A stretch of 41,624 bases of DNA, from NCBI GenBank assembly GCA_029567025.1, contig JAKQLT010000082.1, positions 1 to 41,624 on the forward strand, written 5' to 3'. The position numbers were made by a program, and so were the translations under genes. Below the pieces are notes generated by a model. It did not search any database and was not told the origin of the DNA. It was given only the letters and a program-made list of their open reading frames with translations. This document shows positions 24,878 through 32,821 of the stretch, piece after piece (positions within the stretch are counted from its first letter, which is position 1; the number at the start of each line of letters is the position of its first letter). This stretch comes from Candidatus Omnitrophota bacterium. GTDB taxonomy: Bacteria; Omnitrophota; Gorgyraeia; Zapsychrales; Zapsychraceae.

Positions 24878-25216
24878 GTGTTAAAAAATATTTTTAAGAA
24901 TTTATTTTTTATGAGTTTTTTTCTTTTGTGTGCCGGATGCACAGGTTTTCAAGGCGGAGGCAGTGCTTTGTCCAAACATCCTTTTTCAACCATAGAAGCA
25001 GATTGGATTCGCAATGGAGAACCTATTATCTTTGAGGAAGAGTTATGGTTTCCCGCCGATGATATTGAAGTTTTATCCGATATGGAAGTTTATAAGGTTG
25101 GCGAAGTTCAGGGTATTTATGTTTTTGTCGATAAGCGTGATGTGCGACCGTATAATCGGCTTTATACGAAGTTTGATAAAAATCAGTTTCGTTATTTTCA
25201 GAAAAAGAGTCCATGA
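24878..25216 (+). CDS. small putative lipoprotein inside the Mla locus
   Basis: 112 residues, GTG start at 24878, preceded by a strong AAAAAGGAGA (24863-24872). Residues 1-20 are a hydrophobic signal sequence ending LLCAGC; the lipobox is imperfect because Cys occupies the -3 position. The mature part is a short mixed alpha/beta segment rich in acidic and aromatic residues, ending QFRYFQKKSP. It lies between permease and ATPase and overlaps mlaF by 4 bp, so it is translated with the transporter. It is much too short for MlaA. I do not recognise the family. Confidence 0.7.
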   Translation: MLKNIFKNLFFMSFFLLCAGCTGFQGGGSALSKHPFSTIEADWIRNGEPIIFEEELWFPADDIEVLSDMEVYKVGEVQGIYVFVDKRDVRPYNRLYTKFDKNQFRYFQKKSP

Positions 25217-25929
25217 TACATGTAAGTCATTTAGTTAAAACAATTCAAGGGCAAATGATTTTAGATGATATAAGTTTTGATGTTGCCCGAGCAGAAATTC
25301 TTGTTGTTTTGGGGGAAAGCGGGGCAGGTAAAAGTGTTTTGTTAAAACATTTGATAGGATTATTAAAACCTGATAAAGGCGTTATTGAAATTGAAGGGCG
25401 TGATATCACAAAGTTGTCGGAAGAAGAATTATTAAGACAACGTCAACAGATGGGATATCTTTTTCAAGAAGGCGCGTTATATGATTTTATGAATGTGTTT
25501 GATAATTTGGCTTTTCCGCTTCGAGAGCACACATCTTTTGATAGCCGGATGATTGCGATTAAAGTAGAAGAAATTTTGAAAATGGTTGGGCTGGAGGCGG
25601 CAAAACATAAATATCCGTCGGAATTAAGCGGCGGAATGCGTAAACGGGTTGGATTAGCGCGGGCGATGATTATGGACGCAAAAATTCTCTTATGTGATGA
25701 ACCAACTTCGGGATTGGATCCTATCCGTAGCCGGGATATTTCTGATTTGATTCGTCAAGTTTCTCGTCGGTATCAATGCGCGACTGTTATTACGTCCCAT
25801 GATATTGATAACGCTTTTCGTATCGCGGATCGTATCGCTATCATTCAACAAGGAAAAATTGTGATTATAGGAACGCCACAGGCGTTAAAATCATCAGAGA
25901 ATCATTTTGTTCAAGAATTTATTAGTTAA
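25213..25929 (+). CDS. mlaF: MlaF-type ABC transporter ATPase
   Basis: 238 residues with Walker A GESGAGKS (34-41), the signature LSGGMRKR from residue 138, Walker B ILLCDEP and the His switch TSHDI. The RKR after the signature and the GALYDFMNVFDN Q-loop region are typical of MlaF. It powers the MlaE/MlaD lipid transporter. It overlaps the upstream lipoprotein gene by 4 bp (ATGA) and precedes mlaD by 13 bp. Confidence 0.95.
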   Translation: MIHVSHLVKTIQGQMILDDISFDVARAEILVVLGESGAGKSVLLKHLIGLLKPDKGVIEIEGRDITKLSEEELLRQRQQMGYLFQEGALYDFMNVFDNLAFPLREHTSFDSRMIAIKVEEILKMVGLEAAKHKYPSELSGGMRKRVGLARAMIMDAKILLCDEPTSGLDPIRSRDISDLIRQVSRRYQCATVITSHDIDNAFRIADRIAIIQQGKIVIIGTPQALKSSENHFVQEFIS

Positions 25930-25942
25930 CGAGGATAATCTT

Positions 25943-26617
25943 ATGACAGATCATCAAGAAAAATTAAAAAAGTTTTTTACAGGATTATTTTTTGTTATAG
26001 GTGTTTTATTGTTTATTTGGATTATTTTTACGATAGGCGCTAATAAAGGTTTTATTGAAGCTAAATTTAAGGTTCCTGTTCTTTTTGAAGATGTTCGAGG
26101 ATTAACCGAAGGTGCTCCTGTGCGTTTATCCGGTGTTGTGGTGGGATTAGTCGAGCGAATCGATTTTTTAAAGAAAGAATATCAAGGAAGGCGGGTTAAA
26201 GTTACGTTGAGTCTTTTTGAAAAATATAAAGAGCAATTGAATCAAAGCGCGCAGTTTTCAATTGTGACCGATGGCATCTTAGGAGAAAAATTGGTTGTGA
26301 TTAAAGTAACAGAAGATACACGGCCGTTGGATTTAAATAGTTTGATTTTAGGAGATAATCCGATTGATGTTCAGGATTTAGCTGAAGTTTTTGCGGACGC
26401 GGCAGAATCATTTACTAAAACATCAAACGAATTAAGCAAGATTAATTTTCAGAAATTAGCTGAAGGCATGGAACAAACAGGACAATCTTTAGTAACGACA
26501 GCAGAGAGTTTTAAAAAGATATTACCGGAAGTAGAACTTTTGATGATTAAGGGAAAGCGGTTATTTAATCGTATAGAGCAAAAGATTATTGAGGGAAATT
26601 TGTTTAAGATTTTTTAA
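25943..26617 (+). CDS. mlaD: MlaD-type MCE-domain protein
   Basis: 224 residues from ATG 25943, with GAGGATAA at 25931-25938; the longer in-frame start at 25907 lies inside mlaF and is rejected. One membrane anchor (about 11-33) is followed by an MCE domain (about 38-115) with VPVLFEDVRGLTEGAPVRLSG split around residue 45 and the DGILGEKLVVI segment. A C-terminal helical region (about 135-224) follows. MCE proteins form hexameric rings that shuttle lipid through the periplasm. No mlaB or mlaC is adjacent. Confidence 0.92.
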   Translation: MTDHQEKLKKFFTGLFFVIGVLLFIWIIFTIGANKGFIEAKFKVPVLFEDVRGLTEGAPVRLSGVVVGLVERIDFLKKEYQGRRVKVTLSLFEKYKEQLNQSAQFSIVTDGILGEKLVVIKVTEDTRPLDLNSLILGDNPIDVQDLAEVFADAAESFTKTSNELSKINFQKLAEGMEQTGQSLVTTAESFKKILPEVELLMIKGKRLFNRIEQKIIEGNLFKIF

Positions 26618-26643
26618 TAACATTTTTTACGAAAGGGCTTTCT

Positions 26644-26937
26644 ATGTTTATTATAAGTAATTTTATTGTGGCTTGCGCCCAAATTATTAATGTGATTTTA
26701 ATAGCTGTTTATTGGCTTATTTTGATTAGGGCCTTGGTCAGCTGGGTTAATCCAGATCCGTATAATGCGGTTGTTCAGTTTCTTTATCGCACGACTGAGC
26801 CGATTTTACAGCCTATTCGGCGATTTTTACCAACGATGGGTATTGATATTTCACCGATTATTGCCTTTTTAGTTATTATTTTTTTAAAATCATTCTTGGT
26901 CCAAACGCTGATAGATATCGGAATGCGGTTAAGATAA
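26644..26937 (+). CDS. yggT: YggT family membrane protein
   Basis: 97 residues, two hydrophobic helices (about 5-30 and 70-92) joined by the family loop RALVSWVNPDPYNAVVQFL (residues 29-47) and TEPILQPIRRFLP. YggT-family proteins are small inner-membrane proteins linked in other bacteria to osmotic tolerance and, as YlmG, to division. It follows mlaD by 26 bp and probably shares its transcript. Confidence 0.88.
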   Translation: MFIISNFIVACAQIINVILIAVYWLILIRALVSWVNPDPYNAVVQFLYRTTEPILQPIRRFLPTMGIDISPIIAFLVIIFLKSFLVQTLIDIGMRLR

Positions 26938-26976
26938 TTTTTTTAAAATGTAAATTTTTTTAAAAGAAATTAAATC

Positions 26977-27005
26977 TTGCAAAAACAGAAAGAAGCATAT
27001 AAGAT
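26977..27005 (+). promoter_or_regulatory. predicted promoter of ybaB
   Basis: TTGCAA (26977-26982), 17 bp, TAAGAT (27000-27005). The start would be near 27012, about 38 nt before the ybaB ATG, with AAAGGAG in between. The separation from yggT (112 bp) supports an independent transcript. Confidence 0.5.
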
Positions 27006-27049
27006 TGCTGAACATTCAAGATTAGATTTTTAAAAGGAGCGTTTTAAGA

Positions 27050-27343
27050 ATGTTTGACCAGATGAAAAAATTGATGGAAATGAAAAAACAAGCGGATATG
27101 ATCAAGCGTCAGCTTGATGCGACGATTATTGATGTGGACGCAGGATTAGGTATTAAAATTAAAGTGAATGGTTCGCAGCAATTTCAAACCATTGATATTG
27201 ACGCAGAAAAAATAAAGCCGGAAAATAAAATACGATTAGAAACAGATCTTTTAAAAAGTTTAAATGCCGCGATGAAAAAGTCGCAAGAAGAAGCAGCATT
27301 AAAAATGAAGAGTCTTTTGCCAGGAGGATTTCCTGGCCTATAA
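27050..27343 (+). CDS. ybaB: YbaB/EbfC-family nucleoid-associated protein
   Basis: 97 residues, the normal size. The N-terminal helix is Met/Lys-rich (MFDQMKKLMEMKKQADMIK), the middle is a beta region GLGIKIKVNGSQQ, and the C-terminal helix carries AAMKKSQEEAALKMK, which together are the YbaB pattern. The dimer binds DNA. In many genomes it lies between dnaX and recR; neither is here. It has its own ribosome site AAAGGAG. Confidence 0.88.
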   Translation: MFDQMKKLMEMKKQADMIKRQLDATIIDVDAGLGIKIKVNGSQQFQTIDIDAEKIKPENKIRLETDLLKSLNAAMKKSQEEAALKMKSLLPGGFPGL

Positions 27344-27397
27344 ATATTAAGGCGCCGAGAATAACAACAGGCGCGAAATTGAAAGGAGAAAAGTTTT

Positions 27398-27631
27398 ATG
27401 CCTTATGATCAAACATTAGATGTAGCATCTTTTAAAGAATCAAAAGAATTCGGAGATACCAGAATCACGGTAGGAGTTTTTTCATATAATGACGGGCCTA
27501 AGAAACTTCAGATTTCCCGCGAAAATCAAAGCCAAGAAGGTGAATGGCGATTCGCGAAATTAGGTCGTATGACCAAAGATGAAGTGAAAGAAGTTATACC
27601 TTTGATTGCTAAAGCTGTTGATAATATGTAA
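27398..27631 (+). CDS. small conserved protein, possibly PC4/YdbC-like
   Basis: 77 residues with Shine-Dalgarno GAAAGGAG close before the ATG. It has a predicted beta-rich core (RITVGVFSYNDGPKKLQISR) and a C-terminal helix (KDEVKEVIPLIAKAVDNM). The layout, four strands then a helix with FAKLGRMTKDEV in between, resembles the PC4/YdbC single-stranded DNA-binding fold. I recall similar short proteins in related uncultured bacteria, but no function is established. It ends just before a strong terminator. Confidence 0.6.
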   Translation: MPYDQTLDVASFKESKEFGDTRITVGVFSYNDGPKKLQISRENQSQEGEWRFAKLGRMTKDEVKEVIPLIAKAVDNM

Positions 27632-27648
27632 ACATTTTTTATTTTTTT

Positions 27649-27678
27649 AAAAAGCGCGAAAGAGATTTCGCGCTTTTT
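27649..27678 (+). terminator. strong perfect hairpin 20 bp upstream of greA
   Basis: AAAAAGCGCGAAA (27649-27661) pairs perfectly over 13 bp with TTTCGCGCTTTTT (27666-27678) around a GAGA loop. The U tract is part of the stem. It ends transcription of the small gene upstream. It stands only 19 bases before the greA ATG, so either greA is read through it or it regulates greA. Confidence 0.9.
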
Positions 27679-27697
27679 AATTAATGGAGGTTTTAAA

Positions 27698-28174
27698 ATG
27701 GCAGATCATGTTTATTTAACCAGGGCGGGCTATGAGAAATTGATGAAGGAGCTCGACCAGCTTAAAAGTGAGAAAATCAAGATTTCTAAAGCTATTGGCG
27801 AGGCGCGCTTACAGGGCGATATTTCAGAAAATGCGGAATATGACGCGGCGAAAGAAGCCCAGGCGCATAATGTCGCGCGAATGGGAGAAGTGGAATCAAA
27901 ATTAGCCAAGGTAAGGATTATTGAAGATGAAAATATCCCTTCAGATAAAATTTATATCGGCGCTATCGTTACGCTTAAAGATTTAAAAACAGAAGAAGAG
28001 TTGCAATATATGATGGTTTCTCCTGAAGAAGCGAATTACGAAGAAAATAAACTTTCGATTTTTTCTCCTGTGGGTAAAGGATTGATGGGAAAATCCGCCG
28101 AACAAGAAGTTGAGATAAAAGTTCCTGCAGGTGTTTTAAAATATAAAATCTTAAAGATTGAACGCTCGAAATAG
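27698..28174 (+). CDS. greA: transcription elongation factor GreA
   Basis: 158 residues. The N-terminal coiled coil (about 5-75) carries the acidic tip GDISENAEYDAAK, which reaches into RNA polymerase and promotes cleavage of backtracked RNA. The C-terminal FKBP-like domain includes SPVGKGLMGKSAEQEVEI (residues 126-143). Length is normal. The ribosome site GGAGG lies about 8 nt upstream, directly after the hairpin at 27649-27678. It converges with a minus-strand gene 3 bp away, with no terminator visible between them. Confidence 0.96.
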   Translation: MADHVYLTRAGYEKLMKELDQLKSEKIKISKAIGEARLQGDISENAEYDAAKEAQAHNVARMGEVESKLAKVRIIEDENIPSDKIYIGAIVTLKDLKTEEELQYMMVSPEEANYEENKLSIFSPVGKGLMGKSAEQEVEIKVPAGVLKYKILKIERSK

Positions 28175-28177
28175 TTT

Positions 28178-29539
28178 TTATTTTTCTTTCTGACTTTTAT
28201 TCCAGAAAAGAGAAGTTCCAAGCCAGTAGAAAATTATAGGTAATAAAGAAAAAACGATGCGATGAAAGGTTTGCGAGAGCCACCAAAGGATGTCAAAATA
28301 GGTATTAAGAAAATAATAAAGAGTCAAAATCCCACCATATAAAATCAAGAATAGCGGAATAATAATTGTTTGAGCATTAAACATCTTTTTCTTTCCTAAA
28401 ATAAGTCCAACCAAAAGAATTATCCAGAATCCATTCCAAGAAAAAGTTTTTAATTGAAAGAAATAGAACATGAATATCGCTTTAAGCCGAGAAAAATCCG
28501 ATGGTTTGGTTAATGACTCAAAGCCGTTAATGAATGTGAGATTTTGAGGCGCGTAAAAGAATTGAAAAATGATAAAAGGAATACAGGATATAAAAACGCC
28601 AACGAAAAAAGAAAGAAGGATTTTCTTTTTATTTAAAGATCTCTGCTTTAATAAATAAGGAATAGCTAATGAGCCAATGATAACGCTCGCCATTAAGCCT
28701 TCATTTTTTGTAAAACTTAAAATGCTTAAGAAAATACCGCTTAGCAAGGCGAAGGTTTTATTGTCTTTCATTTTGGCTTGAATGAGGCAGTAAAAAGAAG
28801 CCAAAAGGTAGAATCCAATCACGATATCCGCGTATTGGCTTGAGGCGAATTTATAAAAAAGAGAAGACGACGATAGCGCAAGAAGTAAGAGAATATTAAA
28901 AAATAATGGCGTACGATTTCTTAGGCTATAAAATAATAATCCGAGCGTCAGAGTTGTAAATAAAATGGAAACGAGAATAGGGATATTTTGTGTTGGCGTT
29001 GTCGAAAAAATCCATCCCCAAACATTTAAAAGAGGCAAAAATAATGGATAATGCGGGCTTGATCGCCAAAGAGTAGGATGAAAAATATTTGTCCAATCGT
29101 TTTGTCCTAAAAATAATGTCCTGGCTTTAAAATTCCACACGGCCCATGCGTCCCACCCGCCGTTAGGATATAAAGAAATCGTATAAATAGTTGGAATTAA
29201 AAAGACAATAAAAATAAAAAATAAAATAAGATGTTTAATGTTTAGCTTCTTGATCATTTCTTTTATGCCGAATATTTTTATGTTAGAAATGGCAGAATTT
29301 TTGATGAAGAATATTAAAAGAATAAGATGAATAGTGAGAATGAATAAGCGGTTGAATTCATTAAATAATAAGAAGCTTAAAAAAGTGATGTAAGAGCTCA
29401 AACCTAATCCTAGCCCGGCGGACAATAATATTTTAAGAGAAGAAGATATTTTTTTTTCATTATCTAAAAGGGTAATGAAAAAAATCCCTAAGAAGAAAGA
29501 TAGCGCAAACGGCAATAAGTTTAATATAAATAGGGTCAT
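28178..29539 (-). CDS. multi-spanning membrane protein, GT39/GT-C-like glycosyltransferase
   Basis: 453 residues with about twelve hydrophobic helices. An extracytoplasmic loop begins YPNGGWDAWAVWNFKARTLF (residues 126-145), then HYPLFLPLLNVWG near 169, a pattern I associate with dolichyl-phosphate-mannose-type (GT39, GT-C fold) transferases; the acidic Asp in GGWDAW would be the catalytic candidate. It probably adds a lipid-linked sugar to a protein or glycan outside the membrane. It overlaps the upstream minus-strand gene by 4 bp. Acceptor and donor are unknown. Confidence 0.65.
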   Translation of the reverse strand: MTLFILNLLPFALSFFLGIFFITLLDNEKKISSSLKILLSAGLGLGLSSYITFLSFLLFNEFNRLFILTIHLILLIFFIKNSAISNIKIFGIKEMIKKLNIKHLILFFIFIVFLIPTIYTISLYPNGGWDAWAVWNFKARTLFLGQNDWTNIFHPTLWRSSPHYPLFLPLLNVWGWIFSTTPTQNIPILVSILFTTLTLGLLFYSLRNRTPLFFNILLLLALSSSSLFYKFASSQYADIVIGFYLLASFYCLIQAKMKDNKTFALLSGIFLSILSFTKNEGLMASVIIGSLAIPYLLKQRSLNKKKILLSFFVGVFISCIPFIIFQFFYAPQNLTFINGFESLTKPSDFSRLKAIFMFYFFQLKTFSWNGFWIILLVGLILGKKKMFNAQTIIIPLFLILYGGILTLYYFLNTYFDILWWLSQTFHRIVFSLLPIIFYWLGTSLFWNKSQKEK

Positions 29540-29967
29540 TTTTTTCTCGCTAAAATTATTCCTGATGGCGTAATTTTTAAAGGCGTAAGATTTAGCTCCT
29601 TTATTTTTTCAACGGTTTTTGCTGACGTTGAGCAATCAAGAATAATATAATCGTGCTGGATATTGTGAACGTCGAGAATAGTTGGCGCCAAAATAAGCTG
29701 TGCTTGAGAAAGTTGTTTGTTATTATCCAGATCATTTAAATTTTTGTCTGTGTAATAGCCGATCACGGGTATTTCTTTTAAGAAGGGTTGAAATTCTCGA
29801 AATTTATTTCCAACGAATTGATGAGGAAGATAAGCCCGCAATTTTTCGTATTGGTGGATTTCTTTGGAAAAGCTTAAAAGATTAAGGCAAAGCCATAAGA
29901 AAATCGCGGCTGTAAATATTTTTTGCGATAATGATAACAAGCGCAGTTTTGAAATGGTTGTTTGCAT
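29536..29967 (-). CDS. hypothetical single-pass membrane protein
   Basis: 143 residues. One N-terminal membrane helix (about 16-33) is followed by a soluble domain with KEIPVIGYYTDKN and LILAPTILD segments, probably periplasmic. No known domain is recognised. It overlaps the GT-C-like gene by 4 bp, so the two are one transcriptional and translational unit. This suggests an accessory subunit of that transferase. The two genes are the only minus-strand genes in the window. Confidence 0.65.
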   Translation of the reverse strand: MQTTISKLRLLSLSQKIFTAAIFLWLCLNLLSFSKEIHQYEKLRAYLPHQFVGNKFREFQPFLKEIPVIGYYTDKNLNDLDNNKQLSQAQLILAPTILDVHNIQHDYIILDCSTSAKTVEKIKELNLTPLKITPSGIILARKK

Positions 29968-30132
29968 AATGTTTAATTAAATCGTAGCCATTCTACTGAT
30001 AAAATACATTTTTTGCAACTTTTTCGTAGTTTTCATAAATTTTAAAACGTTAAATAAAATGTTTCTTAAAAGACCCTCTGTAAGTATAATAAATAACATT
30101 AATTATAATATTTTTATAAAGAGGAGGAAAAA
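29968..30132. promoter_or_regulatory. divergent intergenic region
   Basis: 165 bp between the minus-strand pair and the second sugar locus must hold promoters for both directions. On the + strand a perfect TATAAT occurs at 30085-30090 with only a poor -35 (TTTCTT 30062-30067). The gene at 30133 has a strong ribosome site GAGGAGG (30121-30127). No operator-like symmetry stands out. Confidence 0.4.
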
Positions 30133-31146
30133 TTGATTAAAGTCGGTATTATTGGTTGCGGTTATTGGGGGCCGAATCATATCCGCATTTTTTCTCAGAT
30201 GGCTAATGCACAAAGCACGATGTGTTCGGATTTAAGTGAAGACCGATTAAATGCGATGAAGCGCCTTTATCCGAATATTAAAATTACGAAGAACTATAAA
30301 GACATTTTACAAAATCCTGAAATCCAGGCTGTTTGTATCGCCTCTCCGACTAATACGCATTTTGCTATTACGAAAGAAGCCTTGGAAGCCAATAAACATG
30401 TTTTGTGCGAAAAGCCGCTTACGTTAAAACCGAATGAATCCGTTGTGTTAAAAGATTTAGCTATGAAAAAGAAAAAAGTTTTGATGGCCGGGCATATTTT
30501 TCTTTTTAATCCTGGTATTATGTGGCTTAAGAAATATATTGAATCCGGCGAGCTTGGAGAAATTTATTCTGCCCATGCGATTCGCACGAATTTAGGCCCG
30601 TTTCGTTATGATGTGAACGCCATGTGGGATTTGGCGCCGCATGATATCTCCATTCTTAATTATTTGTTTGATAATTGCCCGATTAATGTTTCCGCCCGCG
30701 GACAAAAATGTTTAGGGAATTCTATGGAAGATTTGGCGTTTGCGACCCTTGAATATCCAAATAATTTACTCGCTAATATTCATGTCAGCTGGTTGGATCC
30801 CAAAAAAGTCCGACAGATTACGATTGTCGGAAGCAAGAAAATGATTGTTTGGGATGATTTGGATAATATCGGGCCGATTAAGGTTTATGACAAACACGTT
30901 GAAAAAACCTCCACTTTTTATGAAACATATGGCGAATTTCAACTTTTGTCGCGAGAAGGAAGTATTACGATTCCTCAAATCGGCATGGGGGAACCTTTAA
31001 AAGCGCAAGCGCAGTATTTTTTAAATTGTATCGAGAAAGATGAATGGCCGGCGTTGTGCGATGCGCAAAAAGGTTATGAAGTCGTTAAAACCCTTTGCGC
31101 CATTCAGTCGTCCATGCAGCAAAACGGCGCGTGTGTGAAGGTTTAA
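30133..31146 (+). CDS. second Gfo/Idh/MocA-family sugar oxidoreductase (WbpB-like)
   Basis: 337 residues, TTG start at 30133, supported by GAGGAGG just upstream and by the position of the Rossmann loop GIIGCGYWGPN at residues 5-15. It is a close paralogue of the 13290-14309 enzyme: both share DVNA or DINA followed by WDLAPHDISI-type text, NIHVSWLDP-type text, and VGSKKM. The predicted role is again NAD-dependent 3-oxidation of a UDP-amino-uronic acid. Its natural partner, the acetyltransferase at 32855, is separated from it by a toxin/nuclease insertion. Confidence 0.88.
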   Translation: MIKVGIIGCGYWGPNHIRIFSQMANAQSTMCSDLSEDRLNAMKRLYPNIKITKNYKDILQNPEIQAVCIASPTNTHFAITKEALEANKHVLCEKPLTLKPNESVVLKDLAMKKKKVLMAGHIFLFNPGIMWLKKYIESGELGEIYSAHAIRTNLGPFRYDVNAMWDLAPHDISILNYLFDNCPINVSARGQKCLGNSMEDLAFATLEYPNNLLANIHVSWLDPKKVRQITIVGSKKMIVWDDLDNIGPIKVYDKHVEKTSTFYETYGEFQLLSREGSITIPQIGMGEPLKAQAQYFLNCIEKDEWPALCDAQKGYEVVKTLCAIQSSMQQNGACVKV

Positions 31147-31219
31147 ATTTTTTTTACGGAAAACCATGTGGTTAACTTAGACGCTTCTGAGGTGGAACAG
31201 TCGTTAATCAAACAAGCCA

Positions 31220-31248
31220 TTGACAATGCGTACGTTATAGTGTACGCT
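31220..31248 (+). promoter_or_regulatory. promoter and operator of the toxin-antitoxin pair
   Basis: A perfect TTGACA (31220-31225) lies 17 bp before a poor -10 (TACGCT 31243-31248). Between and across them is a perfect inverted repeat, GCGTAC (31228-31233) and GTACGC (31242-31247) with an 8-bp spacer. YefM-type operators are known to contain TGTACA-like cores, so this is the likely autoregulatory site. The ATG of the antitoxin is 19 bp downstream of the repeat. Confidence 0.55.
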
Positions 31249-31266
31249 TTGGGTGGAGGAATAAAT

Positions 31267-31509
31267 ATGACAACGATCACAGCAACAGAAGCCAGAGCAC
31301 AATTATATGCGCTATTGGATAAAACAGCCGTTTCACATGATCCTGTTCAGATTACGGGAAAAAGAAGCAATGCTGTTTTAGTTTCGGAAGAAGATTGGCG
31401 TTCCATTCAGGAAACTTTGTATTTGGTTTCTATTCCTGGGATGCGCGAGTCCATTCGCCAAGGGATTAAAATACCGCTAAAAAAATGTGTTAAGAAATTA
31501 GATTGGTAA
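31267..31509 (+). CDS. yefM: YefM/Phd-family antitoxin
   Basis: 80 residues from ATG 31267, preceded by GGTGGAGGAATAA; the frame is open to 31168 but that extension covers the promoter and is rejected. The Phd/YefM fold is shown by ITATEARAQLYALLDK near the start and the VQITGKRSNAVLVSEEDW core (residues 27-44). The N-terminal half binds the operator as a dimer; the C-terminal tail wraps the toxin. Its stop is 3 bp before the toxin gene. Confidence 0.92.
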   Translation: MTTITATEARAQLYALLDKTAVSHDPVQITGKRSNAVLVSEEDWRSIQETLYLVSIPGMRESIRQGIKIPLKKCVKKLDW

Positions 31510-31512
31510 AAT

Positions 31513-31776
31513 ATGAGTTGGCAACTTTATTTTACGCATCAAGCCCAAAAAGACGCTAAAAAAATTGTGCATGCCGGCTTGAAAGAGAATGTTCAAGAGC
31601 TTTTGTTGATTCTTGAGAAAAATCCTTTTCAAAACCCGCCACCTTATGAAAAACTTGTTGGAGATTTAGATGGCGCATATTCCCGCCGGATTAATATTCA
31701 GCATCGGCTTGTGTATCAGGTTTTAAAAAAGAACAAAGCAGTAAAAATTATTCGTCTCTGGACGCATTATGAATAA
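31513..31776 (+). CDS. yoeB: YoeB-family mRNA endonuclease toxin
   Basis: 87 residues. It is a RelE-superfamily, ribosome-dependent ribonuclease. The catalytic set of YoeB is present: E46, R65 and H85 in the ending RLWTHYE, together with SRRINIQHRLVYQV (57-70). Length is normal (E. coli 84), so the toxin looks active. It is paired with the antitoxin just upstream and followed by the nuclease-like gene after 73 bp. Confidence 0.93.
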   Translation: MSWQLYFTHQAQKDAKKIVHAGLKENVQELLLILEKNPFQNPPPYEKLVGDLDGAYSRRINIQHRLVYQVLKKNKAVKIIRLWTHYE

Positions 31777-31849
31777 TGATTGCTGTCATAAAACACAGTA
31801 ATTACTGTAAAAAAAGTAAGAGCTTTTTAATTAAGAAAGGTAAATATCA

Positions 31850-32821
31850 ATGACTATTAGTGAGAAAGATCTTGAGGATATTATTTGTAAATATCCAGAA
31901 TTAATAGAGGAAAAATTAATTTTACAGGGGAGACAAATTACTTTATATGGTCGACGAATGGATTTGTTGTTTATTGATAAGTTTAATAGAAAGTTGATAA
32001 TTGAATTAAAAATAGGGCCTATAAAAGATGAACATATTGGTCAAATCCTTTCTTATGAAGGAATGCTTTTATCATCTGAAGACCCGACAATTCGAGTAAT
32101 GTTGGTTGGGAATAGGGTCCCTGTTAATATTAAGAGAAGTTTAGACCACCATGGGATTGCTTGGAAAGAAATATCATTCGCTAGTTTAAGGGAATATTTA
32201 ATAAAAGAACAAGATGTTCAATTTTTAGAACTGTTTAATAATTCTTCCTTAATAGAACACAGAATTGATGGGGAAAAGTTTTGGTTTGATGAGAAGGCAT
32301 TATTGAGATCTTCTAAAGTTGCCGCGTTAGAAAAAAAAGAGATAGATTCCTCTCAAAAAAAAGAATTTGATAAGAATTCATTAGATTTATTATGGCAACA
32401 AGCACCTTTATTTGATCATGATGCAAAAGATTTAAAATATTTAAAATATCATCTTTCTTTTTGTAAAAAGTTAACTGATAAAGTGTTGGCCTTAGATTGT
32501 AAAATAGATTGTCGTATTAATGGAAGACAATATAGCTTTGATGATGCTATGGGGATAGGGCCATTCTTAAATATTGAAACTTTAAAATCAAAAATTGTCA
32601 TTGCTCCTCTTCGTTTAACGCCAAAGGATTTGATGGAAATGAAAGTGCAATTTAGAGATACGACAAATAAAATATACCGGATGGGAGGCTTGGTTAGGGT
32701 TGATTTTTTTAAACGTGATGATGGGGAGTTAAATATGGCTTTTGAATTAGCAAAGAAATCTTTTGAAGTTAAAAAGAAAGTTGGGACAGCCGTTTTTTTT
32801 GGTGATATGCAAGGAAAATAA
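31850..32821 (+). CDS. PD-(D/E)XK nuclease-like protein (NucS/DUF91-type N-terminus)
   Basis: 323 residues, ribosome site AAGAAAGG. Residues 1-130 resemble the NucS/DUF91 nuclease domain: RRMDLLFID near residue 35 and LIIELKIG near 50 give the D...ExK catalytic pattern, followed by GQILSYEGML. Residues 190-323 form a second domain I do not recognise, with YLKYHLSFCKKL and DDAMGIGPF. Codon use is strikingly different from its neighbours: 10 of 17 Arg codons are AGA/AGG, against none of 13 in the two flanking sugar genes. It is probably horizontally acquired, and a defence or DNA-repair nuclease is plausible. Its function is not established. Confidence 0.7.
   Translation: MTISEKDLEDIICKYPELIEEKLILQGRQITLYGRRMDLLFIDKFNRKLIIELKIGPIKDEHIGQILSYEGMLLSSEDPTIRVMLVGNRVPVNIKRSLDHHGIAWKEISFASLREYLIKEQDVQFLELFNNSSLIEHRIDGEKFWFDEKALLRSSKVAALEKKEIDSSQKKEFDKNSLDLLWQQAPLFDHDAKDLKYLKYHLSFCKKLTDKVLALDCKIDCRINGRQYSFDDAMGIGPFLNIETLKSKIVIAPLRLTPKDLMEMKVQFRDTTNKIYRMGGLVRVDFFKRDDGELNMAFELAKKSFEVKKKVGTAVFFGDMQGK

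Noticed and set aside
24878..25216. Idea that the small lipoprotein is MlaA
   Set aside because: It is only 112 residues, less than half of MlaA, and lacks the hydrophobic membrane segments of that family.
25907..25942. Upstream start of the MCE protein frame
   Set aside because: It is inside mlaF, while ATG 25943 follows a clear ribosome site.
31168..31266. Upstream GTG extension of the antitoxin frame
   Set aside because: It would translate through the TTGACA and operator repeat, and the ATG at 31267 has its own strong ribosome site.
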